Shown: one piece after another, positions 21,664 through 34,030 of the stretch | Position numbering within the stretch: position 1 is the stretch's first letter | How the letters are laid out: each line of letters opens with the position of its first letter | Assembly (NCBI GenBank): GCA_946811695.1 | Contig: OX328124.1 | Coordinates: 88,382,972 to 88,446,971 of the forward strand | Source of the DNA: Gonocerus acuteangulatus | Taxonomy: Eukaryota > Arthropoda > Insecta > Hemiptera > Coreidae | Reading direction: 5' to 3' | Length of the DNA: 64,000 nucleotides | Made by a program: the position numbers and the translations under genes | Notes under the pieces: generated by a model | What the model was told of the DNA's origin: nothing | The model's input: the letters and a program-made list of their open reading frames with translations, nothing else | The model's database searches: none

Positions 21664-22026
21664 GTGAGCTCCGCAACTGTGGCGATGAACTGATTGGGAC
21701 GACAGAAGAAAGATCCGTTAAATATTATTCTGTATGTTTAATAAAATAAAATGAAAGATAAAGAAAAAATCAAAGAGAAAGAGATGCTAGTTATATTATA
21801 TATAATCGAAATAAAATATTACGTATAGTTATACCATTAAATATAAGTATGCTGCTTTTTAGTGTGCATGGAGTATATGTATGTATGGGCTATCTTCAGT
21901 AAGTCGTTTAAGTTGTAAAGTCGCTGCGTTGTCAGTCTGTTAGTATATGTTTAACAAGTTGATCGCTGTCTGTACAAAGATAGCACCCAAAACAATGATA
22001 GTTAGAATTTTAGTCTGTTTGTCCGT
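21664..22026. other. No recognisable feature
   Basis: AT-rich DNA between the LINE tail and the Helitron-like 3' end. Confidence 0.5.
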
Positions 22027-22336
22027 TTGTGTACGCTAATCTCAGAAACGGCTTAGCCCATTTAGATGCGATTTTCACTAATATATTATGGTGAGCTTCA
22101 CATAACGTTTAGTGTTTGTTTCATGTAAATTGGTTCATAAATAAAAACGTTATGTAAATGTACATGTAAAGAATTAGGTTGAAATTTGATAAACTATCTG
22201 TATCTATCTATTCTTTCTTCTATATCTTCTATCTATCTATATTAATATAACTGTAAATACCACTAGGCCAAAAAGGTCCAAAAAATGCTGCCCAAAGTCA
22301 CTATTCCACTCGGACGAAGTCGCGGGTAAAGCTAGT
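22027..22336 (+). mobile_element. Helitron-like 3' end (CTAGT terminus)
   Basis: The segment runs from GTCCGTTTGTGTACGCTAATCTC to CGGACGAAGTCGCGGGTAAAG and CTAG|T at 22332-22336. Sequences with these two ends are widespread in insects as short non-autonomous Helitron-type repeats. The 5' terminus is not defined here. Confidence 0.55.
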
Positions 22337-23629
22337 ATTCTTATAAATTCGTTACAATTTATTACTGGGCAGGAGATATTTAACAAAAATGGATGTATAA
22401 GATTAAAAAAAAAATCTATTATTATCTGCTCTTCTGCAAATAGAAGAAAAATTCTATTTTAGTGGAGCACATATATCACCCGCCGAAAAGAAGAATTAGA
22501 GCGAAAGTGGACAAATGCTTTGTATTGTTCCTCTCTCTTTATACGGAGTTGGAAGCGGATTGGCTTTTTCGCTACGTGAATATGAAAGAGAGAACGGAAC
22601 CAGAGGGATGAATAAAAATATTCATTATAAAAGATGTATGTTTCCACGTCGTGAATCTATTGGGAAACATACTCCTTTTAAAATATAAAGTTTTTTTTTT
22701 TTTTTTTTTTTTTATTTATTTATAAAAAGAGTGAATTATAATTCAGGATAAAATTTTTGCACGATTCCTCCCTCCGTTTGAGAGGGACCCAATGACGCGA
22801 TCCAGTGTCAAGAAAAATTCACAATTTTTGTTTGGAAAGTTATTTATTACTTATGTACACAATAATCAAGTTGTGTAATTTTTTTTCTTTAAATAAAATA
22901 TGTCTTTTTTTGTTTTAATTCAAAACTATGTGAAAATATAAGCCCTTTATTTTAAAAAACCTTTGTATTTCGAATTTTGGATAATTCGAACTTTTTCATC
23001 ACTCTCTAGGGGTTCGAATTATCAAAGTTCTACAGTTTATAAAACGCGAAATCCAGATTTTTCTACGATTTAAAGAAAACTGATACAATCACTGGATGTA
23101 AGAACATCCTAAACAATTAATCATATTTTGATACAAGAATAATACGTTTGTGGAAACAGCATGAATTTCTAGCTTCTAAAGGATTTTTATTGTATTTTGT
23201 TACACATTGTGACAAATATCTTGCTAAAATAATTAATGACAGACTAAATTTGTGGTAATGGTTAGTCGTTTAGCTCGCCCGTTTGATAATTCTTAACGCT
23301 GGCCGGGGCAACTTGCCAGAGCCATGTTCACAAGACTGTTGATCTTGCACAATGGACTTGTTCTTTTCTTCATGGAACTCAGTTCATGTTCATTATATTT
23401 AGATAGTTATTTCGGATTCCTTATCCATTATTGCTTTAAGGACACTGCGAACAACACCTTAAAGGTGGAAGGACTCTTGTGATTATGGTTCCTTCATTTA
23501 GGATATGGATAATATTATAGTGCTTTTTATTGAGAATATTTTGTTGTTATAGATTTTTAGGTTGTTGATTGTTTTGGTTTGGTCAGGATAAAAATATATG
23601 AATTTTTTATGAAAATATAGTTTTAATTA
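22337..23629. other. No gene; T run and one HelA relic
   Basis: A T run lies at 22690-22713. Apart from the HelA relic at 22750-22835, no repeat or coding signal was found. Confidence 0.5.
22750..22835 (-). repeat. HelA 3'-end relic
   Basis: CGATTCCTCCCTCCG / GAGAGGGA, then CAATGACGCGATCC and AAGAAAAATTCACA, parallels the HelA 3' end (TTCCTCCC hairpin, ATGACGCAATCC, GAAAATTTCGCG). Strongly diverged. Confidence 0.4.
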
Positions 23630-24312
23630 CAGAGGAGGATCCTAGGCCGGGAGAAGTTTTTCAGATGGGGCTTCTCGAAAGTGGCTGAATTCACCTATCT
23701 CGGGTCGCTTGTGACAAGCCAGAACAAACCAGTTATGGAAATAAAGCAAAGGATATTAGTAGCCAACCGGTGCTATTTCAGCGCACGGAAACAGTTTTCG
23801 AGCCATGCCCTATCCAGAAAGACTAAGCTCCACTTGTACAAAACTCTAATTCGGCCAGTCCTTCTGTATGGCTCTGAGTCTTGGACAACCTCTCAATCCT
23901 GTGAGCACGATCTCATGGTGTTTGAGAGAATGATTCTGAGGAGACTATATGGAGGGAGACAAACAGCTGGACAATGGAGGCGTCGAACTAACCAAGAGCT
24001 GTATGGACTGTTCGGAGAGCCAGACATAGTCCAGTTAATGAAAATGAGTAGACTAAGATGGGCTGGACACGTAGCAAGAATGGTCGAGGGGGACATTCCG
24101 AAGAAACTCCTCACTGAACCTCTCTATGGGGGCCGAAGAAGAGGAAGACCAAGATTGAGATGGTGTGACCTTGTGGCAGAGGATGCTAGGTCTATCCTGG
24201 GGGTCAGAAATTGGATGGCTTCAGCACAGGATAGAGGCAGTTGGAGGAAGCTGTTGGAGGAGGCCAAGACTCGACATCGGGTTGTAGCGCCGTAGGAAAA
24301 AAAAAAAAAAGT
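23630..24312 (+). mobile_element. RTE-type LINE 3' end
   Basis: It is the 3' end of a non-LTR element with its coding frame open to within a few bases of a poly-A tail (24297-24312). Very short 3' UTRs are usual in RTE-type LINEs. The terminal sequence GTAGCGCCGTAGGAAAA is close to the tail of the SINE-A and SINE-5S families here (GATGCGCCGTAAAA). Confidence 0.75.
23650..24294 (+). pseudogene. RTE-like reverse transcriptase, C-terminal remnant
   Basis: The frame reads FFRWGFSKVAEFTYLGSLV and then KTLIRPVLLYGSESWTTS, VFERMILRRLYGG, SRLRWAGHVARM and RRRGRPRLRWCDLVAED, ending in RHRVVAP and TAG. FTYLGS, LIRPVLLYGSE and RWAGHV-ARM are the C-terminal signatures after the RT thumb in RTE/BovB-type and similar LINEs. 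The catalytic palm is not present (5' truncation), so no activity is possible. About 215 codons remain intact. Confidence 0.8.
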
Positions 24313-24667
24313 TTTAATTATGACCGGACCTTGACTATAGCAACCACCTTGGTGTAATGCATTCGAATTTTAAATAATATTTTCCAAAATTGTTATTCAT
24401 CATTTAAAATCTCAATATTCGCACTTTCCTCCTATGATGTTGTTAAATTTAGGTAAAAAATTCCTCTGATCATGGTTATAATTCTATATAAATTAAGTGT
24501 GATCATGTTCCAAAATGGAAACTGTTTTAGTTACTAGAATCTTAAAAGCAACTCAGTTATTACATTTTTTTATTATTATAATTTCCGGATTAATAAATTT
24601 TTTTATTTATTTATTATCAAGCCTATCATAACGCAGATGATTCGCTCGATAATAACCAATCTGTTCT

Positions 24668-24668
<1 letters not shown>
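24313..24668. other. No recognisable feature
   Basis: AT-rich, between the RTE LINE tail and the SINE-5S. Confidence 0.5.
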
Positions 24669-24733
<65 letters not shown>

Positions 24734-24904
24734 GGCGCATCTACATCTTGGCCATTAGCGCCGGGCTATCTATAGGTTGCCGCCCTTTTATAAGGGCCAA
24801 CAGCACGTGGTCGGTCACCCATTCAGGTACTGACCACGCCCGACCTTGCTTAACTTCGGTGATCTATGGGAACCGGTGTATTCAACGTGGCTATGGCCGT
24901 TGGC
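24669..24904 (-). mobile_element. SINE-5S, full-length copy
   Basis: Minus strand: 24904-24796 is 5S rRNA-like, starting GCCAACGGCCATAGCCACG, with ATCACCGAAGTTAAGC (A-box region) and GGTCAGTACCTGAATGGG (C-box region) and ending GTGCTGTTGGC. The body is AAAGGGCGGCAACCTATAG to CCCGGCGCTAATGG, the tail is GATGTAGATGCGCCGT, and about 63 A follow (plus-strand T run 24669-24731). 5S-headed SINEs (SINE3 class) use the internal RNA polymerase III promoter of 5S. It is not a 5S gene because body, tail and poly-A follow the head. Confidence 0.88.
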
Positions 24905-25779
24905 ATATCTTATTATTACATATTTCAGTTATTACATATCTTTTTGACATTTCATATAAAGTAAAAACATTAATTTACAATAAAAGTATTTTACAACTTA
25001 ATATAACTGTTATAAGTATGCACACTATTATATATATTAAAACATTACTATATAATTACATTACATATGTATATGCAAGTGAACACCACATACATATACA
25101 TTGCTTTAAATACACTATGTATAACACACATTATACACATGTACATACAGACGTATTCATTCACTCAAGCACATAAATATATGCACGTATATCTTCCACG
25201 ATTAAGAGAAAATAAATTTTAAAATAAAATTAATTTAAATTAAAACAACTAAATATGATGAAAACTATCTTTTCTCCAATGCTACCAGATATCAGAAGTA
25301 GCTTCACAGTCTAAAATTAAATCTTATTGTAAAGCTTTATTATAGCGGATTAATATAAACTTCCAAGAGAATTCGGATGGGCTGAAAGTGCCCACTAGGG
25401 TGGATTTGGTACCCATATGATTTCAATAGATCGAAATATAGTAGGGACAAAAGACGTGACAAGGATTTCAGGATTCACTTTTCATTAGAAAGTTTGAAGT
25501 ATTTTTTGAGAATTTTACAGAAGCAGAAAATTGTAAAACGAAGCCATTGATTGGCCGTACGACGGTGTTATATATGGCGGGTTTTTATTGATCATTCTAA
25601 TTCAGGTCTTAGTCGTAAATCATTTGCCGTTTATATTGAATACTCATAAAATAAATAGATCACCAGTTCAAAAATAAAATTTTTATTTTAAACACTTATT
25701 GTTCGAGACGCATTTGTATTTATATAAACCGTCTTATAAATATGGATTAACGTAAATAAAATGAAGTAAATTATAGTCT
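24905..25779. other. No recognisable feature
   Basis: 25000-25200 is rich in ACATA words. The long frame that enters it from the SINE is accidental. Confidence 0.5.
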
Positions 25780-26505
25780 CATTTTAAGTGGCTATCAAAA
25801 TCCAATATACCAGCCGAAATTTGATTGATATTGCAACGGAACATGGTATACCAAAAAAGACAAAGATGTGTTGTAAAAATAACCTAAATCGGTCCATGAG
25901 GGGGGGGGGGGGGTTACTTTTGAACCAAATTAATAACTTGGCTGTTATTTGTAATTCCATGCAATAAAACTCGGTAGACTAAAAGCCCCACCAATGAGGA
26001 ACATGTGTTCCTCATGTTAAGTTAAAGAAGGCAAAATCGGTGCAATAAAAATTGGAAAAATTATTAATAGAAAAGAAAGAAAGAAAAACTTTACTTGTGG
26101 TAAATAAAGAATGCTGCCTAAATAAATTGGGTTGCTATACATACAGCCTGCTAATAATTCTTTCGAAAAATCATTTTATTAATTTTAGTGATGTTAGTAA
26201 ATTTATTTTAGATTATGGAGGGAAAGAAAAAGGAATTTATTAATTATATCTGTAGACATGATTTTGTAAGTTAATTTTTAGGGGGGTACATTTTTTTTTT
26301 ATCGAATTGGCCACATTTTGTAAAACAATTACAATAATTAATAATTGCGTCAGTTGTTTACTACATTTATAAAAAAAACTGAAACTATTTATATTTGTTT
26401 TGAATTTATATTGGTTATTTTAAGGAAATTATTCAATACTACAGGGTACACTGCCACTTTTCTGACGAATTGGATTCTTAATGTAGCTCCTGCGCGTCAG
26501 AATTT
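25780..26505 (-). mobile_element. HelB copy, degenerate
   Basis: TGTTGTAAAAATAACCTAAATCGG followed by a G run (25901-25914) and AACCAAATT is the reverse complement of a HelB tandem unit. The presumed 5' end, GTAGCTCCTGCGCGTCAG, lies at 26482-26499. A 21-bp palindrome of TGAGGAACATGTTCCTCA type sits at 25994-26014. Confidence 0.5.
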
Positions 26506-27381
26506 TAACATTACACCTACAAATAACTCTATTGCTTACTATCCTAATGGGTAAAGTCATTTTAATTATTAAATTAATTATTTAGTAATAAAGGTATCAC
26601 AATCCTTCTGGTATTAATCAGAAGATTGTTGAAAACTTGTAGATAAGAAGGTTTACTGATAATACCCTCTCTAACTGCTATAAACATTTATGAGGTGTAA
26701 ATTGATTGCCCTTTCAAAGTTTATGTCTTCCTAAAACTTTCAAGCTTGTCGGCGCCTTACGGTGCTCTTTCTAGCTTCCTTTAAAGGCATTTTTTTTAGC
26801 CTAATCTGTTTTCATTTCCTGTTAAATTGGAAAGTTATTTTTGGAATAATAGAATCATAGGTCTAGAAACTCTAAAACACTTTCGATAAATCACGTTTTA
26901 TGCGGTTTTATCAGATATAATACTTCTATCCTTTTTGGTGCTACTCACTCCCTTCCAGACCAAATACATTTTTAAAGGTATTGGTCAACGTTCTTGTTGT
27001 AAATGAGGTCTATAATCAACTATTGAACGATGGAACGCCGATCGAAGCTGTAAATGTCAAAAATACTTTATACGAGTTTTCGGCTTGTTAAGTTGATCGT
27101 AGACAGGTTTACAAATTTACAGCATCCAAGTAGTGGAAAGAGCGATATAATATTTTTCGGAACATTGAGCTGAAGAAGCAATTTATTGGGGAGGTTGCAC
27201 ATATATTCTCAATCATGCGCTCCGGTGGAGCGATCTTACGGGACAAACGAGAAAGTAAGACAGCTTGTGAGAAATGGAAATCGATTAGTAGAGTAGAGGA
27301 TAATAGCTCTTTAAGTAAAATCTAAAATATTATAAGATTGTGGCGTTTTCATATAAATATTTATTTTAAACAACGGCGTAT

Positions 27382-27382
<1 letters not shown>
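26506..27382. other. No recognisable feature
   Basis: No frames of note and no repeat match found. Confidence 0.5.
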
Positions 27383-27429
<47 letters not shown>

Positions 27430-27432
<3 letters not shown>

Positions 27433-27555
27433 TACTGACCCCACTATCTCCCTAGTGAGCCATATGGTCATGAATCAGATACCTCTACGGAATCTGCCCT
27501 TTAGAGCCCTTGTGGCCTGTAATGGGACTGATTTTTTCTCTATATCATAGGGCTT
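27430..27555 (+). repeat. Repeat D, copy 1
   Basis: AGTACTGACC followed by CACTATCTCCCTAGTGAGCC and a CTGTAATGGGACTGATTTT end recurs with about 25 percent divergence at 51500-51620. Class unknown, possibly a SINE tail. It follows a TA microsatellite (27383-27429). Confidence 0.6.
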
Positions 27556-28279
27556 TATAAGTACTACACCTGTTGTTTTTTTTTCTTGGCTTCATAAAAA
27601 AATATAAATCTTTAAATGACCTTTGATTGTATTACTATCATCATTAATCTGTTAGTTGCTATCATAAGTAAATATCTTATTGCGAAAGCTACGAATAGAT
27701 TAAATAAATTTCCTTACAGTTGACGTAAATATGTCATCTATTTTTTAGATAAAAAAAATTGATTTTTTTTTTTTAAATTTTGTATGAGTGAATGCATTTT
27801 TATGCTAATTCAATTTTTCTTAGTTGAACCTTTGAAAAAAAATGACGAGGACCCAATGCAATTATCACACGTAGGCAGCTGGCATTGAATAATATTAATT
27901 TATATTAAGATCTCTAAATCAGGAAAGTCGAAAGTATTTCCTCCTACCAGGAAAACGGGACTTAAATTCTCCTTAAGTGGATGGAACATCTGTACAATTT
28001 TCAGGTTAAATCAATTCCAGGAATCAAACTTATCTGGAATTCTAATCTTAATTAACGGATCAAAAAAGGGAAGGCTTTCACATGGATTTGCATAAAACTA
28101 AGTAGGAATGAACCGAAGAAATCATCAACGCTCTGTCCGACTGATGATGAGGTATATAAATCTTGTATAGTAGAAGAAAAGACTTCTGCCAGTCTTTAAT
28201 GTTTGAAACTATAGCGAATGAAAATTGCTGTGGTAATGCAAGGTTATAACTGAAGCAACTGTCTAACTTCTCTTTTATA
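27556..28279. other. No recognisable feature
   Basis: AT-rich. The 81-codon minus frame at 28078-28323 overlaps the inverted-repeat element and looks random. Confidence 0.5.
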
Positions 28280-28880
28280 GTAGGAGAGCTGGTAACGCAC
28301 TTTTCATCAAGTGTTTTATGCACCTTGAAATTTTGCTATAATGTACCTCTTGTGTAGATAAGAAGGAAAATATGAGTTGGCTGGACTTACCGTGGATCAC
28401 CAGGTACTGCGCATAGAGTAGAGGTGCAAAAAAATATTGCCCAAAAATAGTGTTTTATTTAGAGCCAACTATCATTAAGGAAAAAAAAAAAAAAAATGCA
28501 AATTAAGGCAATTTTTCAATGAATAATAAATAAGACCGACACTTTTAAGATGGTTAAAATGTAAATTTCAAAAAAACAAAAATAAGTACCTAGTTTTTTT
28601 TAATATTAAATGAAGTAATTTATTCACGCTGCGATGTAAGTAGCGTCTGCAATAATCATACTTGAAATAATTACAAAAGGGTGGGGTTTAATTATCAGGA
28701 AACATGAAAATAAATGTTGCCTATGATAGACTACAAGACACTGCGTGTAAGAGAACCTATCATCTGGGCAGTTGTGGTTGATCTCTGTTGTTCTGTTGCT
28801 CTCATGATATTGTACAGCTGTCCCAGTTTAAATGGCAGCGTCAATAAAATACTCATTTAATATTAGAATAAAAACAATTT

Positions 28881-28937
<57 letters not shown>

Positions 28938-29205
28938 TGTTATCCCCCTTAAATGTGCCTGCCTTATATATTGGTCATTGTAAAATTGTCTTAATTTTTC
29001 ATTACAGATAGATGGCTTCTGAATAAAACACTTTTTTGAGTAATATTTTTTACACCTTTCCCCTTTACGCAGTACCTGGTGTTCCACGGTACGTCTAGCC
29101 AAAACATACATAACTTGTTACTTACCCAAGAGGCACATTATAGCAAAATTTCAAGTTGCATAAAGTATATCATGAAAAGTGCGTGACCAGTACTTACTCG
29201 CTATC
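28280..29205. mobile_element. 0.9-kb element with ~145-bp inverted ends
   Basis: 28297-28440 and 29043-29192 are inverted copies: CTTGAAATTTTGCTATAATG and ACCAGGTACTGCG occur in both, in opposite orientation. Identity falls off outside CGCACTTTTCAT. The 600-bp interior has a 54-base T run (28881-28934) and no coding potential. It could be a non-autonomous DNA transposon or two inverted copies of one unit. Confidence 0.7.
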
Positions 29206-29224
29206 AAACAATAGGCTATGATTA

Positions 29225-29460
29225 GTGAACTCAGAAGTTAACATTAAAAAAAAAGTAGTCAAGAGATATCCCATTTTGGAAGAATTCAAAGGGAGGAACC
29301 TTTACTTCATCCAGTCGGACGAGGGCATCGGAACATATCTCTTTGACAGAACAATTCAGGTTGGCCATACCGGCTCGCTTGTATGGTATGCAGATGGCTC
29401 TCCTAAAGATGAAAGAGGAGGCACATAGGTATTCGACCCAATACACATATCTTTAAAGCT
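29225..29460 (+). pseudogene. Possible RNase H remnant of a retroelement
   Basis: The frame at 29225-29428 contains GSLVWYADGSPKDERGGT, which resembles the first motif of LINE RNase H domains (xxYTDGSKxxxGxG). The upstream text (VVKRYPILEEFKGRNLYF) is not recognised. The frame ends just after this motif, so it is at best a relic. Confidence 0.35.
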
Positions 29461-29705
29461 CTAGGACCACAAAAGCCGGTTTACCAAAGCCGATGACTCT
29501 GATCTACTTTTTTTTTAATACCTAAAAGCTTAGCCAGGAAGTAAATGCGTTAGAACGTGAAGCGATGAAGAACAATTTGATCGGTAGGCCAGTTATGATG
29601 ATGGAAGAAGTTGTTCTCAGTTTGTCGAAGGACCAGACAAAATACTACATCCAATGGACAAGGTCCCAGAAGAATAATGAGACTCGTTGTATGGACGTGA
29701 CCTAG

Positions 29706-30424
29706 TAAAAAAAAAGTCCGTCACGCAGGAGCTGCATAACTAAGCACTTTCCTCAGAATTTGGGTAGTGTAGACTGCTTTCCAGAACAATTTGCTTAAAA
29801 TATCCTACATAAATAAAATAAAAACATGTATAGTTGTCTTTTAAATTTGTAATGAGTAACGGATCAATTATTAATTTGCTTCCAGAGTTATGTTTACACA
29901 TGGTACCTACTACACTACGTAATAAATACAAAAAACCTTATATTATCGTATTTTGATCTAACGCAGGAACTAGATACAAAGCGCTCCTTGCGGCGGCTTT
30001 GTGAACCTACTTCTGGCGGGCTTTTCTATTGAAATATATTACAAAGTAAACCCCCGCTTTCCGATTGACCGATTCAGCTCATTTTTACAACACTTCTTTC
30101 TCATGAGTTACCCACGACGTATACCGCGTTTCGTTTCAATACAGCAGAAATTAGGACCGGTATGAGTATATTAGGAATTTGGGTCCGGAGTAAACCCCCC
30201 TTCTAATGAACCGATTTAGTTTATTTTTACAACACATATTTACCTGTGGATTACCACTACGAATTCCGAGTTTCGTCGAAATATACCAAAAATCACGGCT
30301 GGTAGTGGCGAATTGGTATTGTGGGTCCGGAGTAAACCCCCCCTCGTAATGAACCGATTTAGTTCATTTTTATATCTCACTTTTCTCTCTATATTACCAC
30401 TTCGGAGGAAAGTGCTAAAAGCAG
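29706..30424 (+). mobile_element. HelB copy
   Basis: AAAAAAGTCCGTCACGCAGG, then AACTAAGCACTTTCCTCAG, tracks 60206-60830 closely. Three tandem units (about 30040, 30190, 30325) follow, and then the 3' end CTTCGGAGGAAAGTGCTAAA at 30401-30422. The microsatellite block present in the 60206 copy is absent here, so this is an internally shortened copy. Confidence 0.65.
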
Positions 30425-30764
30425 GCATACAATGTGCCTAATAACAGAAACCTCGTGATGAAACCAAACCTCAAAGCACTTACTTTGTTAATCTCTGACC
30501 CTAGCCTTTAGTCAATGATGCACTTTATGGGGCCACATGGATCTTCATGAAGTTATTCATCTAGATCGAATATGTGAGGAGCTGAAACTCCGAAAGGCTG
30601 CTGTCAGTGACGCGTCGCGACGCCTAAATAATCTCTGAACACAGGACGTTCTGTATTGGAACAGGATACAGGATGTTCTGTATTCTGATTTTGGCTCGTC
30701 TATCCATAACTTTTACAAATTGTAAAATTATGAATAAATAGACTAAAGAGTTTTTATATTTGTG
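30425..30764. other. No gene; short duplication
   Basis: ACAGGA-GTTCTGTATT text is repeated around 30642-30682. Nothing else. Confidence 0.45.
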
Positions 30765-30781
30765 AAAATAAGGGATATAGG

Positions 30782-30974
30782 GGTCTCCCGTGGTCTAGTG
30801 GCTAGCGCGCTGGATTCATAAGCGGGAGACGGTGGGTTCGATCCCCACCGGCGCCAGAAATTTTCTCATCTCAGGGCTCGCTGAGAAAATTCCTGGTTGC
30901 ACCCTGGGTGTCGGCGCTAATAGCTACGATTTGTTGATGCGCCGTAAAAAAAAAAAAAAATAAAAAAAAAAATA
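30782..30974 (+). mobile_element. SINE-A, complete copy with 13-bp target duplication
   Basis: The tRNA-like head GGTCTCCCGTGGTCTAGTGG (A box TGGTCTAGTGG) has anticodon-loop text GATTCAT, which puts TTC at the anticodon position, and a B box GGTTCGATCCC. This fits derivation from tRNA-Glu. The body has paired segments AATTTTCTCATCTCA and GAGAAAATTCCTGG, the tail is GTTGATGCGCCGT plus A. Flanking AAAATAAGGGATA at 30765-30777 and 30969-30981 is a perfect duplication, so insertion was recent. Confidence 0.9.
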
Positions 30975-30981
30975 AGGGATA

Positions 30982-32722
30982 GAATTAACTATTTATCAGA
31001 ATTCTGGTTAATTAGAATATACAGGTATGTTATCTCCTTCAAGAAATGAAATCGCTTTAAAATCCAAACAGTTATGTAATAATAAATAAATAAGTACATC
31101 CGATAGGACGTTTGCCAGGTAAATATCCTTTAATGTGCTTTTAATGGATGATACGTTTCGGACACCTTAGGATATGTCGCGTACAAAGCAAGATGATTCT
31201 AAAGTGTGGAAAATAACATTTTGTCAGACACGTTATTGTTCTCGAAATTGCCTTCCTTTGGCCTATCTTCATAATTTCTAAACTGAGTTGTTCTATTTTT
31301 TATTAGAAAAAAAAACAAAAAGAAAAACGTAAAAGTGGAGCTGAATCACCCAAAAGTAATCGTCTTCGTTAATAAAGTCATGAAAGTATGTTGGAAATTT
31401 CTCTTTAATTCGTGGTTTGTTCAAGCAAATGCGATTTGACAACGAATGTACTGCTTATCTTCGTCCTACGAAAAGGGCTGTGGTGTGGATGGTTGACAGA
31501 AGTGTGTTCTGTGGTTAAATTAAGGACATGCATTTGGATTGATTAGCGTGCACAATATCGCATAATGCATTTATCCATTGTATTATCTAACACGTCCCAT
31601 GTCGTATAGACAGCTGTCATGACATATAATCTAAAACCTCTCTTAAACTTAACATTTTTTATCATGAAAAAGAAGGTTTATTTTCCTCCTTTCCTCACTT
31701 TGGCGGTAGACTCACAATAATTTAGAATGAAGTACTTGAGATATTTCCGATGAAATGTTAAATAGTGAATTGCCTCGCGGAACGTTTCGTTGATATAGAT
31801 TTAGTGTGTTAAATAATCTTTATTTATGGGATGAAAGCTTTGTAAGGCGAAATGAGAGTTGGTCATAGACTATACACGGTTTCCCACTCAACTCTTCTTC
31901 CTCTCCCTCCCTTTCCTTGTCGACTGTTTTTCATCTATGCCGACCTCTGTAAATGGGTTGTATGTTTGTCCTTGAAGCCACTAATGATCGTTTTTGTATT
32001 AACGTTCTTCGAATCTTGTTCGGGAATGCTGTTTTTAGCATTTAGGTTTTTGTTTTATTCTATGCTAACTGCTGTTTTCTTTAAGCTCTGCTTCTTATAA
32101 GAAATATTATGTTTTAGCTATTCCACCTCTTATGAGCTTTTTTAGATTTTATGAGAAGAACGTATCACAATTCAATTTAGTTAGAAAACTACTTTATTCG
32201 TGGGCTTTTTAATGTTTTAATTTAGTCGGAAAGGATTAGGCAAATTTTCTTTTATATTGCATATTGTTTAGTGTTTGGCAGACTACATATTGAGTCAACC
32301 TATCGTTGAAATTAAACATTCAAATCCTGATTACACTTGCAAAAAAATCAAAATCATTCAAAAATTATATATTTGCAATTAATCTCATATTTGAATTAAG
32401 ATAAATTTACGTTTTAAAGATTTGTCAGTCTGATTTCTTCCAAGTCTAATCAGGATCTGAATGTTTAATTTTAGCGATATCAGTGCTGATATTAAGTTAG
32501 ATGAAAAATAAGATATTTTTTTATGTTCAATTTTATTAGCTTTCATTTAAAAAAAAAAAAAAAAATTGAAACACAAAATGTCGTTTGGTCCCCACTGTGC
32601 TACGCGCCACGTTGTTTTTACCACCTTGATCAAATGGGGACCGGTGTGGAATTGCTCTTGCCCTTCGGTGGTTGTTAGAATCGTTTCAGCAACGTCCCGG
32701 ATTTAGTAATCCAAACTTTAGA
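30982..32722. other. No recognisable feature
   Basis: The 82-codon plus frame at 31852-32100 is hydrophobic but has no conserved motif and no splice context that I trust. A 32280-32480 segment repeats AATCAGGATCTGAATGTTTAA-like text in both orientations. Confidence 0.45.
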
Positions 32723-34030
32723 GAAAAAGTCCGACTCGCAGGAACTGCATCATCCTAGCGCGGTTCCTTTCTTATCCCTAGTCTAATTTGGAAAGATTAA
32801 AATATTTATTTATTGATAAGGCTTCGCAACTTTGGCAGTTATTATTTTGGTTCCACCAGTCTTGAAAGGTCTTGATTTACGATCTTACCTGGAAGGGTCG
32901 GTCAACACGTGAAAGGGTCCCGCTAGTTACAAGGTCTTGGAATCTAGGAAATCTATATTTCTAACAATAAATTGTTTTGTTATTTTACTTACCTAGTTTT
33001 ATTGTAAAATGCATTATCCAACTATAAGCAATTAAGGAATAACAAGGAATAAAAACAGACAAAAAAACCGTTCGAATAAACGAAATCAATTACTTTAATG
33101 GTTTAAGCACTTATTTCTCCGATTGACATCGCCTAATTAAAACTTTCGTCAGAACATTTTTGTAGAGCATTTAGTAAGCTTTCGAATGGTAACCTTTCGC
33201 TTCCCAAGATTTTCAACCGTTTTCGAGATACTAAGAAATTATACGAAGTTCCCAAAACTTTTCATTATTTCTAGCAATAGAAAATTGGTCTCATTTTACC
33301 TATCCTGTTTTACACACAAATGCATTTTCTTAACATAAGAAATTACAAAAATAAAAATCAATAAAAAACTAAGGGAAAGAGACAAAAATTACAAAAAGAA
33401 CGACAAACACCCGTTCATAAGAACTAAACAGACGTATTTGAAGTTTTAAGCACTTATTTCTTCGACTGACATCACCTAATCAAAACTTGTTTCAGAATCT
33501 TTTCTGTAGAGAATTTAGAAAGCTTTTAAATAGTTTCTATCCACTTACCACGATTTCCCAACCGTGTTCGAGATATTAATGAAAGTATACGAAGTTCCCA
33601 AAACTTTTCATGTCTGTTCATAAAATATTTTATTCTAACCCTTCCTTAACTCCAAACGTAACATAACTTTCAACATATTAGTTTTAATGAAAGTAGAACA
33701 TGCAGATAATGTTTCAACTGAATCCCGTGATTTTAAGTACCCAAACCAAAAACGGTATTCAAAAACTATTTTTCCAATTTTCTCGAAAACGGTTAAAGCT
33801 ATGGCCTTGAAAATGGTTTCATTCGTTTTCCTAGCCCAAGAAGCCTATAAAAAGAGTACTTAAAAGCTTATGAACTCAAAAACGTAAGCGTTACGATTTT
33901 TTCTGCGCGAATTTCGCCCCAACCGCCATCTTCCAGTGTGCGGATTTTGCTGGTTAACGAACTTGACCTTTCAAATTGGACGACGGATTTTTGTACCAAA
34001 TTTCATCAAAATCGGACCATCAATAATATT
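32723..34030 (+). mobile_element. HelA copy with internal duplication, 3' end lost
   Basis: It begins AAAAAGTCCGACTCGCAGG at 32725. The block containing TTTAAGCACTTATTTCT and ACGAAGTTCCCAAAACTTTTCA occurs twice, about 344 bp apart (33102 and 33445), an internal tandem duplication. The block GCTGGTTAACGAACTTGACC follows at 33949. The copy breaks at a C run near 34035, before the TA tract and 3' hairpin expected there. Confidence 0.65.

Noticed and set aside
24796..24904. 5S rRNA gene
   Set aside because: The 5S-like part is followed by a SINE body, a tail and poly-A, and two further copies carry the same body, so it is a SINE head.
29706..30424. CRISPR-like array because of regular repeats
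   Set aside because: Units are ~145 bp without spacers, in a eukaryotic transposable element.
30782..30855. Functional tRNA-Glu gene
   Set aside because: The anticodon-loop position fits, but the acceptor stem does not pair and a SINE body with target duplications follows.
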